The notes below the pieces were generated by a model that made no database searches, had not been told where the DNA came from, and saw only the letters and a list, made by a program, of their open reading frames with translations. The position numbers and the translations under genes were made by a program. Shown here in pieces: positions 11,761 through 23,412 of a DNA stretch of 37,571 nucleotides. How positions within the stretch are numbered: position 1 is the first letter of the stretch; each line of letters opens with the position of its first letter. Source of the stretch: Triparma columacea (taxonomy: Eukaryota; Sar; Bolidophyceae; Parmales; Triparmaceae); assembly GCA_030267965.1 (NCBI GenBank), contig BRYA01000384.1:1-37571 (forward strand), written 5' to 3'.

Positions 11761-14700
11761 ATGCCTCCAACATCATCCGGTGTGTCATCTCCTGTTCTAT
11801 TAGAGCCTCTATTAGAGTCAGCTGGACAATCAGCCGAACAAGCCTTCACCGCATTTCTCCCTGAAAACTCTAATACGACGTTATTTGATATATCTAAGCT
11901 TAAATCGCCTTCTTCAACCACGTTACTATCCTCACCTTTTCTAACATCATTTGATGATGCTTCGAAAGGTTCAAATAAAGACACAAATAAAGACACAAAT
12001 AAAGACAAGCTAATTCACAGACAAGTCCCTTTAGTTTACGCAGACCATACAGGTGAGAATGAACGCCTTACACGTGCTCCTCTGTCTTACACGTGCCCCT
12101 TTACCTTACGGGTGGCACTATGCCTTACAAAGACATCTTACTCTCTGCCATCTTACTCTCTGCCACCCCCCCACCCCCCCACCCACCCACCCCCCCCCAC
12201 ACAGCCTCCTCAAAGCCCCTCAACCTTATAGAGAACTTCATCCAGACCTCGGTCCTCCCGACGTATGCCAACACCCACACCACGAGCTCCCACTGCGGTG
12301 CCCAGACCACCGCCTTTGTGGCAGAGGCAAGGAGCGCCATAAGCGACTGCATCAACGCAAACACAACGGGAAAGGCAGCCAAGGATGTCGTCATTTTCGC
12401 TGGAGCGGGGGTCACCGGAGCGATAGGTGAGAGGGTTGAGATCCAAAAATAATGGCCCTTCGAATGGCCCTTCGGAACTTTCCAGCTAAACTCTCCCCCC
12501 CCCCCTCCCATCAAAATAACCCCCCAGATCGCTACATCTCCATCCTCAACTTAAATTCCACCGACACTGTGATCGTCGGTCCATGGGAGCACCACTCCAA
12601 CCTAATCCCCTACCGCACCCTCAACCTAAAGATCCACGAGTGTCCCATCCTCCCCTCAGGTTCCGTAGACTTCCCCTCCCTCTCCAACCTAATGTCATCC
12701 CTCCGTTCCGCCTCCCCAAAGTCCCGGATGCTCGCTGCGTTCACCGCAGCGTCTAACGTATCGGGTAGGATCCTCAACCTCTCCCCCCTCCTTGACCTCT
12801 GCAGTGACCACGGTTTCCTCTCCGTTATAGACTACGCCACCGCAGGCCCTTACGTTAAAGTCGACGTCTCGAAGGTGTCGGTGGCCGTATTTAGCACTCA
12901 CAAGTTCGCGGGTGGGCCGGGGGGGTCGGGGGTACTTTGTATTAAGAAGGAACTCGTAAGCCAGCATGATCCAGTCACGCAGAACGGGGGGGGGGGGACG
13001 GTCTTTTACGTCACCAAGGAGGAGGTGAGAGAGAAGAGAGAGAAATGGTATACGTAACAAGGGAACCTTACCCCCTTACCCCCCCCCCTCCTCCCCCCCC
13101 CCTCTCGCAGCATAAGTTCACGACAAACAGGGTGGAGAGATGGGAGGGTGGAACGCCCGACGTTCTCGGTTGCGTCAGGGCCGGGATGGCCTTCATGGTA
13201 AAGAGGATGGGCTGCGTAGACTCCAAACTCGAGGTCGATCGGAGCTCGTGGATGACGTCGTGGCTCGAAAGTAACGCACCGAACCTACTTATCCTTGACT
13301 CACCACAAGAGTCACTACCGATCGTCCCCTTCCTGGTAAGATTCAGGAACCGGTTCCTGCACTACAACTTCGTCTGCGCTTTACTCTCTGACCTCTTTGG
13401 CGTCCAGACCCGCGGTGGCTGCATGTGCGCCGGTGGTTGGAGCCAGCGTATCCTCGGCCTAACCGACCGCCTCGGCCTCCCCAACGCTGAGAACGCGCGG
13501 CTGGAGGCAGCGCTCGTCGACCGCGTTGAGGTGCTGAGACCGGGGTACACGCGCTTCAGCCTGCCGACGTCCACGGGGGACGAGGACAAGATGTACGTCA
13601 TGGAGGCAGTCAAATTCGTCAGCGAGTGGGGGTGGGCTTTCATGCTGGAGTACATGGTGGAGGAAAGGACGGGGGTCTGGAGACACAGGAGGAGGCTTGG
13701 GAAACCCCTAGGGAAGGAGAGGCTGTGGCTGCACGACCTAAAGCTAGACGAGAAGGAGGATAAATCTGACTCGAACAAGCGCAAGCGGGACAGGTGAGGT
13801 TTGCAGCTGCACTAGATAACATTTTCCTTCCTTGACGCTCTTCGCACAATCTCAACCCACTACACTTTCTTCGCTCCGTTTCGCAGTGGCGCGGACGCGT
13901 ACAGGCATGCTTTCGACACGGCCTTCGCATTCGCGCACTCCGAAAAGGACAGGATCCTCGCGGACAAGAGTCTGGCGTCCCGCGTGCTCGAGCGGTCCCC
14001 CTACACCCTGCCGTCAGAGTGGGAGGAGCTCAGGTGGTTCGCCAACCCCACGGAGGCCGCCGAGTGGATAGGGCAGAGGGGGGGGGAGGGGGGGGGGGGG
14101 AGGTTCGATAAGCTCGAGTTGAAGGGGCCGGTGGTACCCCCCAGGGCAGTGGGGAAGGGAGTGGGGGAGGGCAGCAGCACGACCGCTCCAATGACGACGC
14201 CCCTCAAACCCTCCATGGCGTCAACGATAAACCCCAAGTCTTCGCCTCTCCTACCCTTCCGCGCGTCGGAGACCCACACGGGGGAGGCGACACTGTCTGA
14301 GATTGAAGAAGGACTGGAGGCCGGGGAGATCGACGAGAGCTGCATGGTCTATTTTGACGGGGGTTGGGTCAACGTCATGGATCTCATCGGCGGGGGAGTT
14401 AAAAAAGAACCTGAAGGGAACGACGACAAGGTGAGACTGGACGTCAAAAAGCAAAGCGGTGCCGACCCGACCCAGAGCTAACGCATTCCTTTTCTGCTCC
14501 CATTTTTGCTCATCACAGGAAGAGGAGAAGAAAAAGGATGATCCCCTTCCTCTACCTCTCCCCTTACCTCCTCCTACCTCCAATACGGCGACCTCCACAA
14601 CAAACGCCCCTACAACCAAAGTCAAGAAGACCCCTCCCCCTCCCAAGAAGCTCATGAAAAAGATTGGTGAGGCCATGATGCAGTGGTCCATGATAAACCC

Positions 14701-15720
14701 AGGCGACCGCCTCCTCCTCGGCCTCTCGGGGGGGAAAGACTCCCTCACCCTCCTCCACGCCCTCCTGGCTGTCCAGAAGAGGGCCCCCGTCAAGTTTGAG
14801 ATTGGGTGCTGCACTATTGACCCCGGCACAGATTCCTTCGATCCTTCCCCCCTAATCCCCTACGTAGAGTCTCTGGGTGTCCCCTACTTTTATGTCCGAG
14901 AGTCCATCGTCGAAAAGGCCGCCACCTCAGGCCCGAACGGTGGCCCTGTCACATCTCTCTGCAGTTTCTGCGCCCGCATGAAGCGAGGACTTCTCTACAG
15001 CACCGCCCAGAAGAACGGCTACAACAAGCTAGGTGGGTTCCGTGAATTTTAAAATGCTGCAGTGCTCGGGCCCCTAATCTCCTCCTTACCCCCCCCCCTT
15101 ACCCCTCCCTCGCAGTCCTCGCCCAGCACCTGGACGACTGCGCCGAAAGCTTCTTCATGAGCGCCATGAAGAACGGTTTCCTCAGGACGATGAAGGCGAA
15201 TTACAAGGTCGGCGATGGAGCGGGGGGGGAGCTGAGTGTCATCAGGCCGCTTGTTTACGTGAGGGAGAACGTGCTTAGGGACTACGCTCTCAAGGCCAAC
15301 CTCCCAATCATTAACGAAAACTGTCCCGCTTGCTTTGAAGAGCCGAAGGAGCGCGCGAGAGTAAAAAAGTTACTTTCAAAAGAGGAGAATTTGGCGCCGA
15401 GCTTGTTCGATAGTATTAAGAAGGCCCTCATACCTCTAATGGACAAGGACATGGGGGACAGGTGTAGGGAGTTTGGGGATGAAGTCGTTGAAAGGGGGAG
15501 GAGGGAGGGGGAGATGAGGAAGGGGAAGGACGGCGGTGGCAAAAAGGGCCTTTCCGACGGACCCCAACTCTCCAATCCTGCACCCTCCTCCTCCCCGTTG
15601 CAGGAATTCACAGACGACCAATTGGAAGAAGAGCTCAAGAGGAGAAAATTGGCGAAGGAGGCTCCCAAAAGAAGCGGTCCCATTTGTACGATCGATGGGA
15701 CTTGCGAGATTTTTGAATAA
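11761..15720 (+). CDS. Cysteine desulfurase-like / TtcA-type tRNA thiolase fusion
   Basis: Seven exons join in phase: 11761-12052, 12205-12426, 12528-13024, 13111-13793, 13887-14430, 14519-15032 and 15116-15720, giving 1118 residues. Residues about 80-540 are a class V aminotransferase (PLP) domain: VYADHT, LPTYANTHTT, the lysine of STHKFAGGPGG (K297) and a cysteine motif RGGCMCAGG (C441, C443). This is the cysteine desulfurase/selenocysteine lyase fold, which transfers sulfur from cysteine. Residues about 565-770 form a linker with acidic and Pro-rich parts. Residues about 785-1118 are a TtcA-like PP-loop ATPase: LGLSGGKDSLTLLHAL (SGGKDS at 816-821), CSFCARMKRG (C894, C897), VLAQHLDDCAESFF and CPACFEEP (C987, C990). 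Bacterial TtcA makes 2-thiocytidine at tRNA position 32 using an Fe-S cluster. One chain could mobilise and insert sulfur. Two separate genes are possible but would break the in-phase exon 4-5-6 chain. Confidence 0.85.
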
Positions 15721-15781
15721 TCGTTTCCAATTTGTATCACAAAACTACAGTAATCATTACAACCACCCACGCACACATCCC

Positions 15782-17839
15782 TTAAAGACCTTTCCTTTTG
15801 TAAAACAAAACGTACGGCTCGCACCCTCCATCAGACCCGACTCCCGCCACGTTTTTGCTGACATGGCTGTCATTGAAGGTCCACCACACACCCCCCTTCT
15901 TGCAGTCCGCCGTGTAGTGCCCCCCCCCGTAACTCCCAATATGATTGCAAACCCCGTATAACTCGTACGTGTTCTCCTCGCTAACTGGCCCCGTCTCCAC
16001 GGCGGCAGAGTAAGGGGACATGTCGAGGTAATCCTTAAAGGCCACTTCCGTGGTTATCTTGCTCCTGTTGTTGTTGAACCTCTTCAAGTGCACAACGAGG
16101 ACCTGAGGCATCCTAAATATGCCGAACTGTTTTGTGCTCTTTCGCTTTTTCTTGCATTTGGAGCAGAAAGGCTTGTTCTCGCTGTCAATTGTCTCGGGAG
16201 TTGTGAAGAGCTTGAGGCAGTCTTCGATCGAAATGCAACCGCTGCCTTCAACCGTGCTCGTCATTGGGTCGCTCAAATTTTCTTTCCTCCCGAAGGATCT
16301 CCTCAGGCTGTTCCCCATCCTCCTCGTTAATCCCTCCCTCTCGGTCCCCTTCTTTGGGATGGGTAGGCTCAGCGTGCTGAAGGCGTCAAAGCAGTAACTC
16401 TTGTTCCCACAGGACGAGCACGTTATCGTGGACTGGAGCTGCCCGAAGAAGACCTCGTTGACGAAGCTACTGTTCAATTGAAGATGCCTGTCCCACCAGT
16501 AGTCCCCCTGTTTCTCAATTGTCCACTTCTCTATAATTTCCTCCTTTTCGACCTCCTCCTTTATCCTGCCCTTGCCATGCATATCCTCCGAGAGGCCGCT
16601 AAGCAAAAACAAGACAAACTCCTGGCAGTCCTGCTGGGAGAAGCCCGCCAGGTGGGGGGCGTATTTACCCATGATTCTCTTAAATGTCATTGGACTCACG
16701 GCCGAGTGAGGGGTCCCCATCAAGACATCGTTAAAGACGTCCGAAAAGCTCTTCACGAGCTCTCCCCGTCCCTTCCAGCCCCCTTCGAAGAACTTGTCCA
16801 TCCCTGGGCTATTGAAGACACACTGCAGCCCTGAATTCATGAAGCAAGTATTGCCTAAATTCTTGAGGCCCACAAGCCCCCTCGCATCCCCCCCTCCGCC
16901 CCCTCCAACCCCCCCAGGCGGGGCGTTCACTGCCCTGACGCCCGCGACTCCCGAGCCACCACCTGTCTTGCTAATTTTGGGGCTCCTCTTGCTGTACCTA
17001 GGCAAACCTTCCCTTGTGCCCCTTCGAGTGGGAGGAGCAACAATGGATGTGTGTGGTGTGAGTGGTGAATTCATGAAGGTTCACATGGTACACTCCAACA
17101 ATTATTGCATTGCACGCGCTCTCACCTTCTCTCCTCAAGCCCGGGCAATTCGGAAGGAGTAGCTCCCACCGTGCTACTCATCGACGTAGCAATTGCAGCC
17201 TTCGAGGACGACGACGACCAGCTCCCCTCTGTCACCCCGTAACCACTTCCCCCGCTAGCCTCCACCGCCTCCATGGTTTGGGATAAGGACACATTCTTGC
17301 TGCTCTTCCTGAGTCTCTGCTGCCGCCGCTCCATCATGCTCATCCTCTGAGGTTGTTCCTGCCTCTTGCTGCTGCCATCGTCACCCCCAAAATTTGCATT
17401 AGTCAACGAAGACGATTGAACCAAATGGTTGCTATGTCGTCGACCTCCACTTGGTCTCCGCTCAGGGTAAGTTTTCAAATGCTTCATCGCCGGGTGGCCA
17501 GGGGGCGGTGCTCTGTAGGGGTTGGAAGATCGATCCCCACTTTCGTGGGGTGATGAGCCCGTCGAGGGACTATGGTTAACCTGCGGTGGGGGGGCATCGG
17601 TGAGCTTACTTGGTATGGTGACAAGACTGGCGGTCGACGATGACGAATCCTTGAGGTGAACTGATGAGCACTCTAAATTCTTCCTCCCCTTGCATCAAGA
17701 AGTCGAGATTAAACAGTTCCTGCATCGATTCAACGGGGCAACTCCCCGCTGTCCGCAATGAGATCGCCAGGATATCCCCACAAGCACCCTCCAGATATCT
17801 TTCCATCTCCCCCCCTACTAAAATCTCAAGCACCCCCCC
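15782..17839 (-). CDS. Ubiquitin-specific protease (USP/UBP family)
   Basis: Three exons are supported: about 17839-17610, 17512-17126 and 17021-15782; the last two junctions are in phase 2. The last exon holds a full USP catalytic domain of about 350 residues. The Cys box is GLKNLGNTCFMNSGLQC, followed by FSQQDCQEFVLFLLSGL. Two CXXC pairs (CSSCGN, CSKCKKK) form the family's zinc ribbon. The His box is IGSYGGGHYTADC, then WWTFNDSHV supplies the Asn/Asp. Such enzymes remove ubiquitin from proteins. About 250 residues before it are Ser/Arg-rich and not recognised. The 5' end is unresolved: upstream coding-like sequence reaches about 18060, with a GTAAG donor at 17882, but two frames compete and neither gives an obvious ATG plus in-phase intron of normal size. 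It converges on the fusion gene, with 61 bases between stops. Confidence 0.85.
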
Positions 17840-18084
17840 CTGCTCGAGCACACCATGTTTTTGCTCATTTTTATCAACTTACATGAGGAAGTGACCCCCT
17901 CCCCTGGGACATCGAGCCCCTTGTTCTCACTGGCAATTCGTAGGGAGACCGTGTGCTCATTCTGGCAGAAAGGCAACAAAGCCAGAACCTCCACTTGCCC
18001 AAAATGGAAGTTAGTTGGAAGACTTGGCCAAACTCTCCACTCCCACCTCTCATTTTCACCCACAGACGACTATTAGATCGCGAT

Positions 18085-19552
18085 ATGTCTGACTACGGGG
18101 ATGATTTTGCGGATGATGCTCAGGACGAGAGTCTCGTAGAGGTGAGGACGTTTCAGGCAGGCAGTCCATGGCAACTCCATGAAGGCTGTTGTGTTTCCGA
18201 TCCACCCCTGTATTTTGTCATTTAGGTATCTGTTGGGGACTGTTTGTTGCAAACAGGGCCACATGTTGCCACTTTCTCCCAATAAGCTTTTGAAAGTCTC
18301 CATTGACGTCCACTAACCTAATTCCCCCTTCCCCACCGTTCACCCACAGCCCACTCTTGACCAGACTCAAGACTCTACCCCTCCCACTCCCGGGGGGTCG
18401 GCACAGCCCTCGTTGGCCCAAATAAACTCTAAGATAAACGCGCTACAGAGCAAGGTGACTTCACTGACCACCCAAAACAAGTCCTTGTCCTCCAAGTTGA
18501 CGAGGTCCGAGGCTATGATAAAACAGATGCAGGAAAATAATAAGAAGGAGGAGAACTTAGGAGAGCTGCTCTTTGAGAAGTCGCAGGAGCTCGTCGATCA
18601 GGCGGCGAAGAACCTAGATACGGCGAATAAGCTCGAGACTACGAAACAGAAGTTGGCGGATGTGAACTCTGCTGTGGCTCAGTTCAGGGAAATTCTCTTC
18701 TCGGGCATCAACGGGGGCGTGACAGACGTAGATCACTACAAGAATATTTCGCTTTCAGACCTCCTCCGCCTGCGCCTCCAGGATGCTGACAAGAAGGCTG
18801 AGGAGGCCAGGGAGGAGGCAAAGTCTTCAGCTGTCATTGCGAGATCGGCCCCTTCTGCGACTGAGACGCTGCCGAGGCAAATAGTCCCCGCCAGTGGGGG
18901 TGAAAACGACGGCGACGACGCAACTAAGGCCGAGATTGGCGGCATCCAGAAGCTCGAGGCAGAGCTCGCTGAAGTAAAGGCGAAGAACGCCAAGCTCTCC
19001 AAGCAATACGACGGCATGAAGGGCAAGCTCGAGTCCGCCTTCGAAGCTGTGAACAGGTTCAAGGATATCCAAACCAAGGTGGCCGTCCTTTCCGAGCGCT
19101 CCCGCAACGAGAAGGATCTCAGGGCCCGGACGCAGTCTGCCCTCTCACTTTCCAACAAGAAGGTCGAGGCCTTGAGCGACCACATCGAGAAGCTCATGCT
19201 CCACCTCAAGCATGAGGCTACATCCAAGGCCAAGGCGTACGAGGCCAAGGCCAAGGCCAACAAGGAGGCGGAGCTGCTCAGGGCCAGGAACAACGCCATC
19301 CTGAAGAAAAACAACGGCAGGGAGAGGGTCATCGTAGAGCTGAAGGAGGGCGCAAAGATCCTTGAGGACCAGCTCCGGCTTATGGACGAGAAGTACATGG
19401 AGCTCAGGACCAAGCTGGACTGGACGAGGCTGCAGAGCGAAAGGACCCTCAAGAAGAGCCAGCACGAGGCGAGCACGCTGAGGAAGGAGATGGCAATGTC
19501 GAGGAAGAGGGAACGCGAGGATATGATGACCACGAGCATGTCAGGGCTTTGA
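18085..19552 (+). CDS. Coiled-coil protein, function unknown
   Basis: Exon 1 (18085-18141) encodes MSDYGDDFADDAQDESLVE and joins at phase 0 to exon 2 (18350-19552), giving 419 residues. After an acidic start and a short Thr/Pro-rich segment, about residues 45-140 and 210-410 are long Glu/Lys/Ala/Leu heptad stretches. They are separated by an Ala/Ser-rich patch and an acidic GGENDGDD segment. There is no catalytic motif, membrane segment or recognisable domain. The profile is that of a structural or scaffold protein, perhaps of cytoskeleton or basal body, but this is only a guess from shape. Its start lies within tens of bases of the unresolved 5' end of the protease gene on the other strand. 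Confidence 0.75.
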
Positions 19553-19886
19553 TTTAAGAGCAGGCGTACTTGAGGGCTGACCGAGGGCTGAGAAGGAGCG
19601 AAGCGGCTGTGAGGGGGTTTTATCCACTGTTTGTTTGATGTAAAGACGTAGTGACGATTTTACTTTATTTATCCTCTTACCTGAAATGTTTCCTGGAAAT
19701 GGGCTTGAGATCAAGAAATGGAATGCCGTTGCGATGTGGTCGTGGGACTACTTTGCGCTAACACGTGCCCCCCTTACCCAAAAGAACTATTTTATTTCAT
19801 GTACAACAACAACAGGAGTGAGTGACCCTCGACTGTATTGTGATGCCCCCGCTCTTCAAACCCTGCGTTCTCCTTGCCTTCCTTGC
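19553..19886. other. Spacer between convergent genes
   Basis: These 334 bases lie between the stop codons of a rightward and a leftward gene, so they hold two 3' ends. A CACGTG hexamer occurs near 19762 in a context similar to two copies in the first intron of the fusion gene (about 12068-12095). No gene or stable RNA is seen. Confidence 0.4.
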
Positions 19887-20450
19887 CTAACCACGGGTAG
19901 TGGGCTTCCCCTCGATGGTTGGCTGCATGTTGTTGGTGGAGCCTACTGAATTTAGGCCGGTGCGTGGGTGGTCTCTCTCTTCTTCCTCTGTTTCTTGATG
20001 TGCATTACTTGCATCGGCGGGCCTCAACCGGGCCATACCACTCCTGTTGGGTTGACCACGAAATTGAGGGATTTTCGTTTTCATGTTAATTAAGTAGAAA
20101 CCCACGCCGCCCTTGCACAGAAAGACTGGGCCTAACGCGTCACCGGCCTTCGGATCTAGGTCGAAATCAGGTACTCCGTCAACGAAGACGATGTCCTCTT
20201 TCCACTCCATGTCTTTCCCGACGAGATCGGAGAGTGAATCGACACCGAAGGCAGTGAAATGTAGATCATCGGCACTCGTGGTAGCACCACCGGGGAAGAC
20301 GTTGTCTTCTGAGTCCTCAGCAACGTTGAACTCGTTCTCGCCGGAACCTCCAAATGTTGTAAATTCATCGAGGCCACCAGTCAAATAGTCTGCACCTTCG
20401 TAATGTTCGTAGGTGATAACTTCTTTATCAGCATATAAGATCTTTCCCAT
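19887..20450 (-). CDS. Acidic protein of unknown function
   Basis: A single open frame of 187 residues starts with an ATG at 20450. The start MGKILYADKEVITYEHYEG, a Gly/Asp/Glu-rich middle, an ordered-looking stretch with VFVDGVPDFDLDPKAG and GPVFLCKGGVGFYLIN, and a charged Thr/Pro tail make it look like a real soluble protein. I recognise no family. The low-complexity last 45 residues could be tail or misread 3' sequence. It is divergent from the diacylglycerol lipase gene, with 296 bases between starts. Confidence 0.55.
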   Translation of the reverse strand: MGKILYADKEVITYEHYEGADYLTGGLDEFTTFGGSGENEFNVAEDSEDNVFPGGATTSADDLHFTAFGVDSLSDLVGKDMEWKEDIVFVDGVPDFDLDPKAGDALGPVFLCKGGVGFYLINMKTKIPQFRGQPNRSGMARLRPADASNAHQETEEEERDHPRTGLNSVGSTNNMQPTIEGKPTTRG

Positions 20451-20494
20451 GTTGTCGCGTGCAGGGTGTAAGGTTGTCGCGTGCAGGGTCTAAG
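20451..20494. repeat. 22-bp tandem duplication at a start codon
   Basis: Two copies of GTTGTCGCGTGCAGGGTSTAAG (S is G then C) lie end to end, differing at one base. The array abuts the start codon of the leftward acidic-protein gene, so it forms its 5' leader or proximal promoter. Confidence 0.85.
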
Positions 20495-20746
20495 AGAAAG
20501 GAGACCTCAACCAATTTGCTCAAAAAAACCCAAAAATCTTCCAGCCTCTTCCTCTTCTACTTTCCTTTTCTAAAAAGTATTAACTCTCGCATTGTCGACC
20601 TTATTACTTTTTAGAGTCTCAATTGCCCAATAGATAGAGAGTTCAAGTGAGAGTTAAATGCTCACAGGTTCTATTTGCTGAAGTCAAACCCCGAACTGGA
20701 ACACCCCAATTCATTCCTATTATACCCCCTTTCACATACGACAAAC
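20495..20746. promoter_or_regulatory. Divergent promoter region, acidic protein / diacylglycerol lipase
   Basis: The spacer between two diverging starts holds an AT-rich stretch with TTTTCTAAAAAGTATTAA near 20565-20583 and a TTATTACTTTTTAG patch near 20601-20614. TATA-box function is not shown. The ATG of the lipase follows a CA-rich leader ending ACAAAC. Confidence 0.4.
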
Positions 20747-23184
20747 ATGCCTTCCCTCAAGGCACTCAATCATCGATGGCTGGTAGGAGGCGATGAGATC
20801 CAAGCAATGTCTCTATTTATAATACCAGCAAGGGTACTCCAATCTTTGCTCCTCTTTGGCAGCTGCCTTCCTGACGACACGTCTTCCACCTCCCTAGCAT
20901 ATATGGCAGTTTCGGCGGTTTACTTTCTATCCAGCGTAATACTAGAGCTCTGCACCTTGAGGTTTGCCGCAATGGGCTCCCCAACAAACTGTGATCCAAG
21001 GGTCGCAGTTGCCACCATTGTCAAGACCAAGACACTCTTCATGTATCCCCTCCTGGCCGCCAACGTGGGCCTTGGATGTGTGGTAGTGTCCCAAGTGAGG
21101 TGCGGGCCCACAGTATTCTTCCGTCTCCTCCCCCCGGCACTCCTGGCAACGCAGGTGTTTGAGGTGAGATATATATGAGTCGAATGTTGTCCCCAAAGAC
21201 TTGGAAACAGTTCTCCTTACTGATTTCCCCGACTCTGCCCTTCACTTCTCACTCCACTCTCCATCTCCCCTCTCGCTCATCGCAGCTGCTGAGCAGCATC
21301 TGCTGCTATTACTCGCTCATTGGTCGACGCACGGACGACCCTCACCTGGGGGGGGGCATGGGTACCAGGTCCAGACTTGGGGTGGAGCACCTGGACAGCA
21401 AGTGGGAAAAGCGGTGCCGCTTTCTTTGCAAGTGCTCCGGGTTTTTCACCTGCTTCCTGTTCGGCGGCACAGACGAGGGCGGCAACAATGACTTCGCCAT
21501 GGTCGCTCGCGTCTTGTCTGACTACTTCGAGGACGACGGGAACCTCGATATTGTGCCTTCAGACGTGGCGGCTGGACTGATATGCCTTCGACACGTGCAG
21601 AAGGCCAAGGAGTGGAGCGGGCGTCAGAGCAGGATCGTAAGCGCAGAGAGGAAGGCGGTAGAGACGGAGAATGCGAGCAGGATATCGGCGATACAGCAGA
21701 CTGCGTTCAATAGCATGATGGCCGACGGGGATATTGAGGGGGGGGGGGGTGGGGAGGGGCAAAAAGGTTCAACGCCTCGCACCGACCTGTTCGAAAGGGG
21801 TGCCAAATACTGGTACAGGGTCGCCAACAAGACTGTGCTTGATCCCGCGAATCCCTCCGACGTAGCTGCTCTGGACGAGGTAACCAGATTCGCCCGGCAT
21901 GCCCTCGCGATCTACACCTGGATGCTTTATGTCTACATGGACCCCTTCTGCGGGACCTGCAAGCTCTGCAGCGTCCGCTGCTGCAGGATGCACACAACGA
22001 AGAAGTACAACGGGGAGACGTGCTGCTCGCTGCACGGCGCCGCGCTGCTGGCACAGGCCAACCTGGACGAGAGCGAGCTGGCGTACGCGCACTTTGGCAA
22101 CAGCATCGTCGAGAACCCTTACTGCATCATTATCGACCACAAATGGAGGTCCGTCGTCGTCAGCATCAGGGGGACGCTCAGCCTCGAGGACTGCATAACC
22201 GACGCCCTCACGGAGACGGTGCACCTGGAGGAGCTGGGAAAGAAATGGGGCTTCGACGGACAGGGCGAGTACGCGCACCACGGGATGGTCACGTGCAGCG
22301 AGTGGATTAGGAGCGACCTGGATAAGCACAAGACGCTCGACAACCTGATGCTCGGAGAGAAGGCCCCCTTCAAGGATTATCAGCTCAGGGTTGTGGGGCA
22401 TAGTTTGGGGGCCGGTTGCTCTCTCTTCCTGGCTCTAATGTTGCGAAACAAGTTCCCGAACCTGAGATGTCTTCCCTTTTCCCCCCCAGGGGGTCTCGTT
22501 TCCATAAGAACTGCTAGAGCGGTGAGCCCATGGACTACATCTTGCGTCCTCAACAGCGATATAGTTCCCCGGCTCAGCCTTGAGAGCATGGAGCACCTGA
22601 GGGACGAGACTTTGGAGCTCATAAGCAGGATCAAGGTCAACAAGATGAGGGTCCTCAAGTCGGCTATGGTGGGACCCAACGGGTCTGACAGACAGGATTT
22701 TGTAGACGAGATCCTGCACCTCACCCCTCCGCCCTCGGAGTTTTTGACGCAGCTCGAGCGCTTCAAGGAGGTGCAGCAGCGGGTCAGGGAAGAAAGGGGG
22801 AGGGTCGATGTCAGTCTTTACCCTCCAGGCAGAATTATACACTTTGTCAAGACGGAGGAGTCAAAATGGTGCGGCAGAGGTGCGAAGTGGTGTGGAGGGA
22901 GGGATAGAACGTATACGCCCATGTGGACTGACAACGATGCCTTAACGGAGATAATTATATCGCCGTCGATGGCCCTCGACCACTTTCCTGACAGGGTGTG
23001 CTGCACCATAGAGGGTGTTGCTAAAGACTGGGGCATCGACGTGAGCCCTGGGAGCAAATTGCATGGCGGGGATGGTGATAGTGGAGGCGACGGGCCAAGC
23101 AATTTGTGGGGTCGACCATCGGGTGATAGGGGGTTAGAAAGTCCAACACAGACAGACAAGTTGATGAAGCAAAGTGTTGTATAA
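20747..23184 (+). CDS. sn-1-specific diacylglycerol lipase (DAGL-like)
   Basis: Exon 1 (20747-21163) and exon 2 (21286-23184) join at phase 0 to give 771 residues. The start, RWLVGGDEI, parallels the conserved RRWSVGSDD start of animal DAGL. Exon 1 and the beginning of exon 2 encode about four membrane segments. Then come LDIVPSDVAAGLICLRH, a Cys-rich insert (CGTCKLCSVRCC) and an alpha/beta-hydrolase lipase_3 core: VVVSIRGTLSLEDCITDAL, the nucleophile elbow VVGHSLGAG (S512), LPFSPPGGLVS, an Asp in NSDIVPR (D564) and a His in LYPPGRIIHF (H658), followed by EIIISPSMALDHFPD. The full catalytic triad is present, so activity on diacylglycerol at a membrane, releasing a monoacylglycerol and a fatty acid, is likely. 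A poly-G-encoded Gly insert at about 21737-21750 may be polymorphic. Confidence 0.92.
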
Positions 23185-23412
23185 AGGAGAGGGTGGGGAA
23201 AGGGGGGGGGGGGCTAAGGTGAGCGATAAAGGAGAAGAAAAGACAAAAATCGTTTTCTCTACACTTAATAAGTCTTATCATATTCATCATTACGCCGCTA
23301 CCATATACAACCCTCTCTTGTGCTTCTTTTGTGCCTCTTTTGTGCTAATTAGCTACCATTACGTGACTTAAACACGCAACAGTGATATATATAAATTGTA
23401 ATCATTTTTTCC

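Noticed and set aside
12060..12100. CACGTG-containing short repeats here and near 19762 as a dispersed element
   Set aside because: Only about 20 bases are shared and one of the sites is an intron. This could be chance plus C-rich background.
14459..15052. TtcA domain as a separate gene starting at the ATG at 14459
   Set aside because: That ATG lies inside a GTGAG...CACAG intron in phase with both flanking exons, and the predicted leader is not TtcA-like. I kept the fusion as preferred, with this as the main alternative.
18073..18303. Leftward 76-codon frame in the intron of the coiled-coil gene as the first protease exon
   Set aside because: It ends in two stops and I found no donor giving an in-phase join to the downstream protease frame.
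18736..19539. Leftward open frame of 267 codons opposite the coiled-coil exon
   Set aside because: Ser/Leu/Ala-rich translation is the antisense image of a Glu/Lys/Ala heptad gene. It has no splice or start context, and the sense frame has the coherent coiled coil and in-phase upstream exon.
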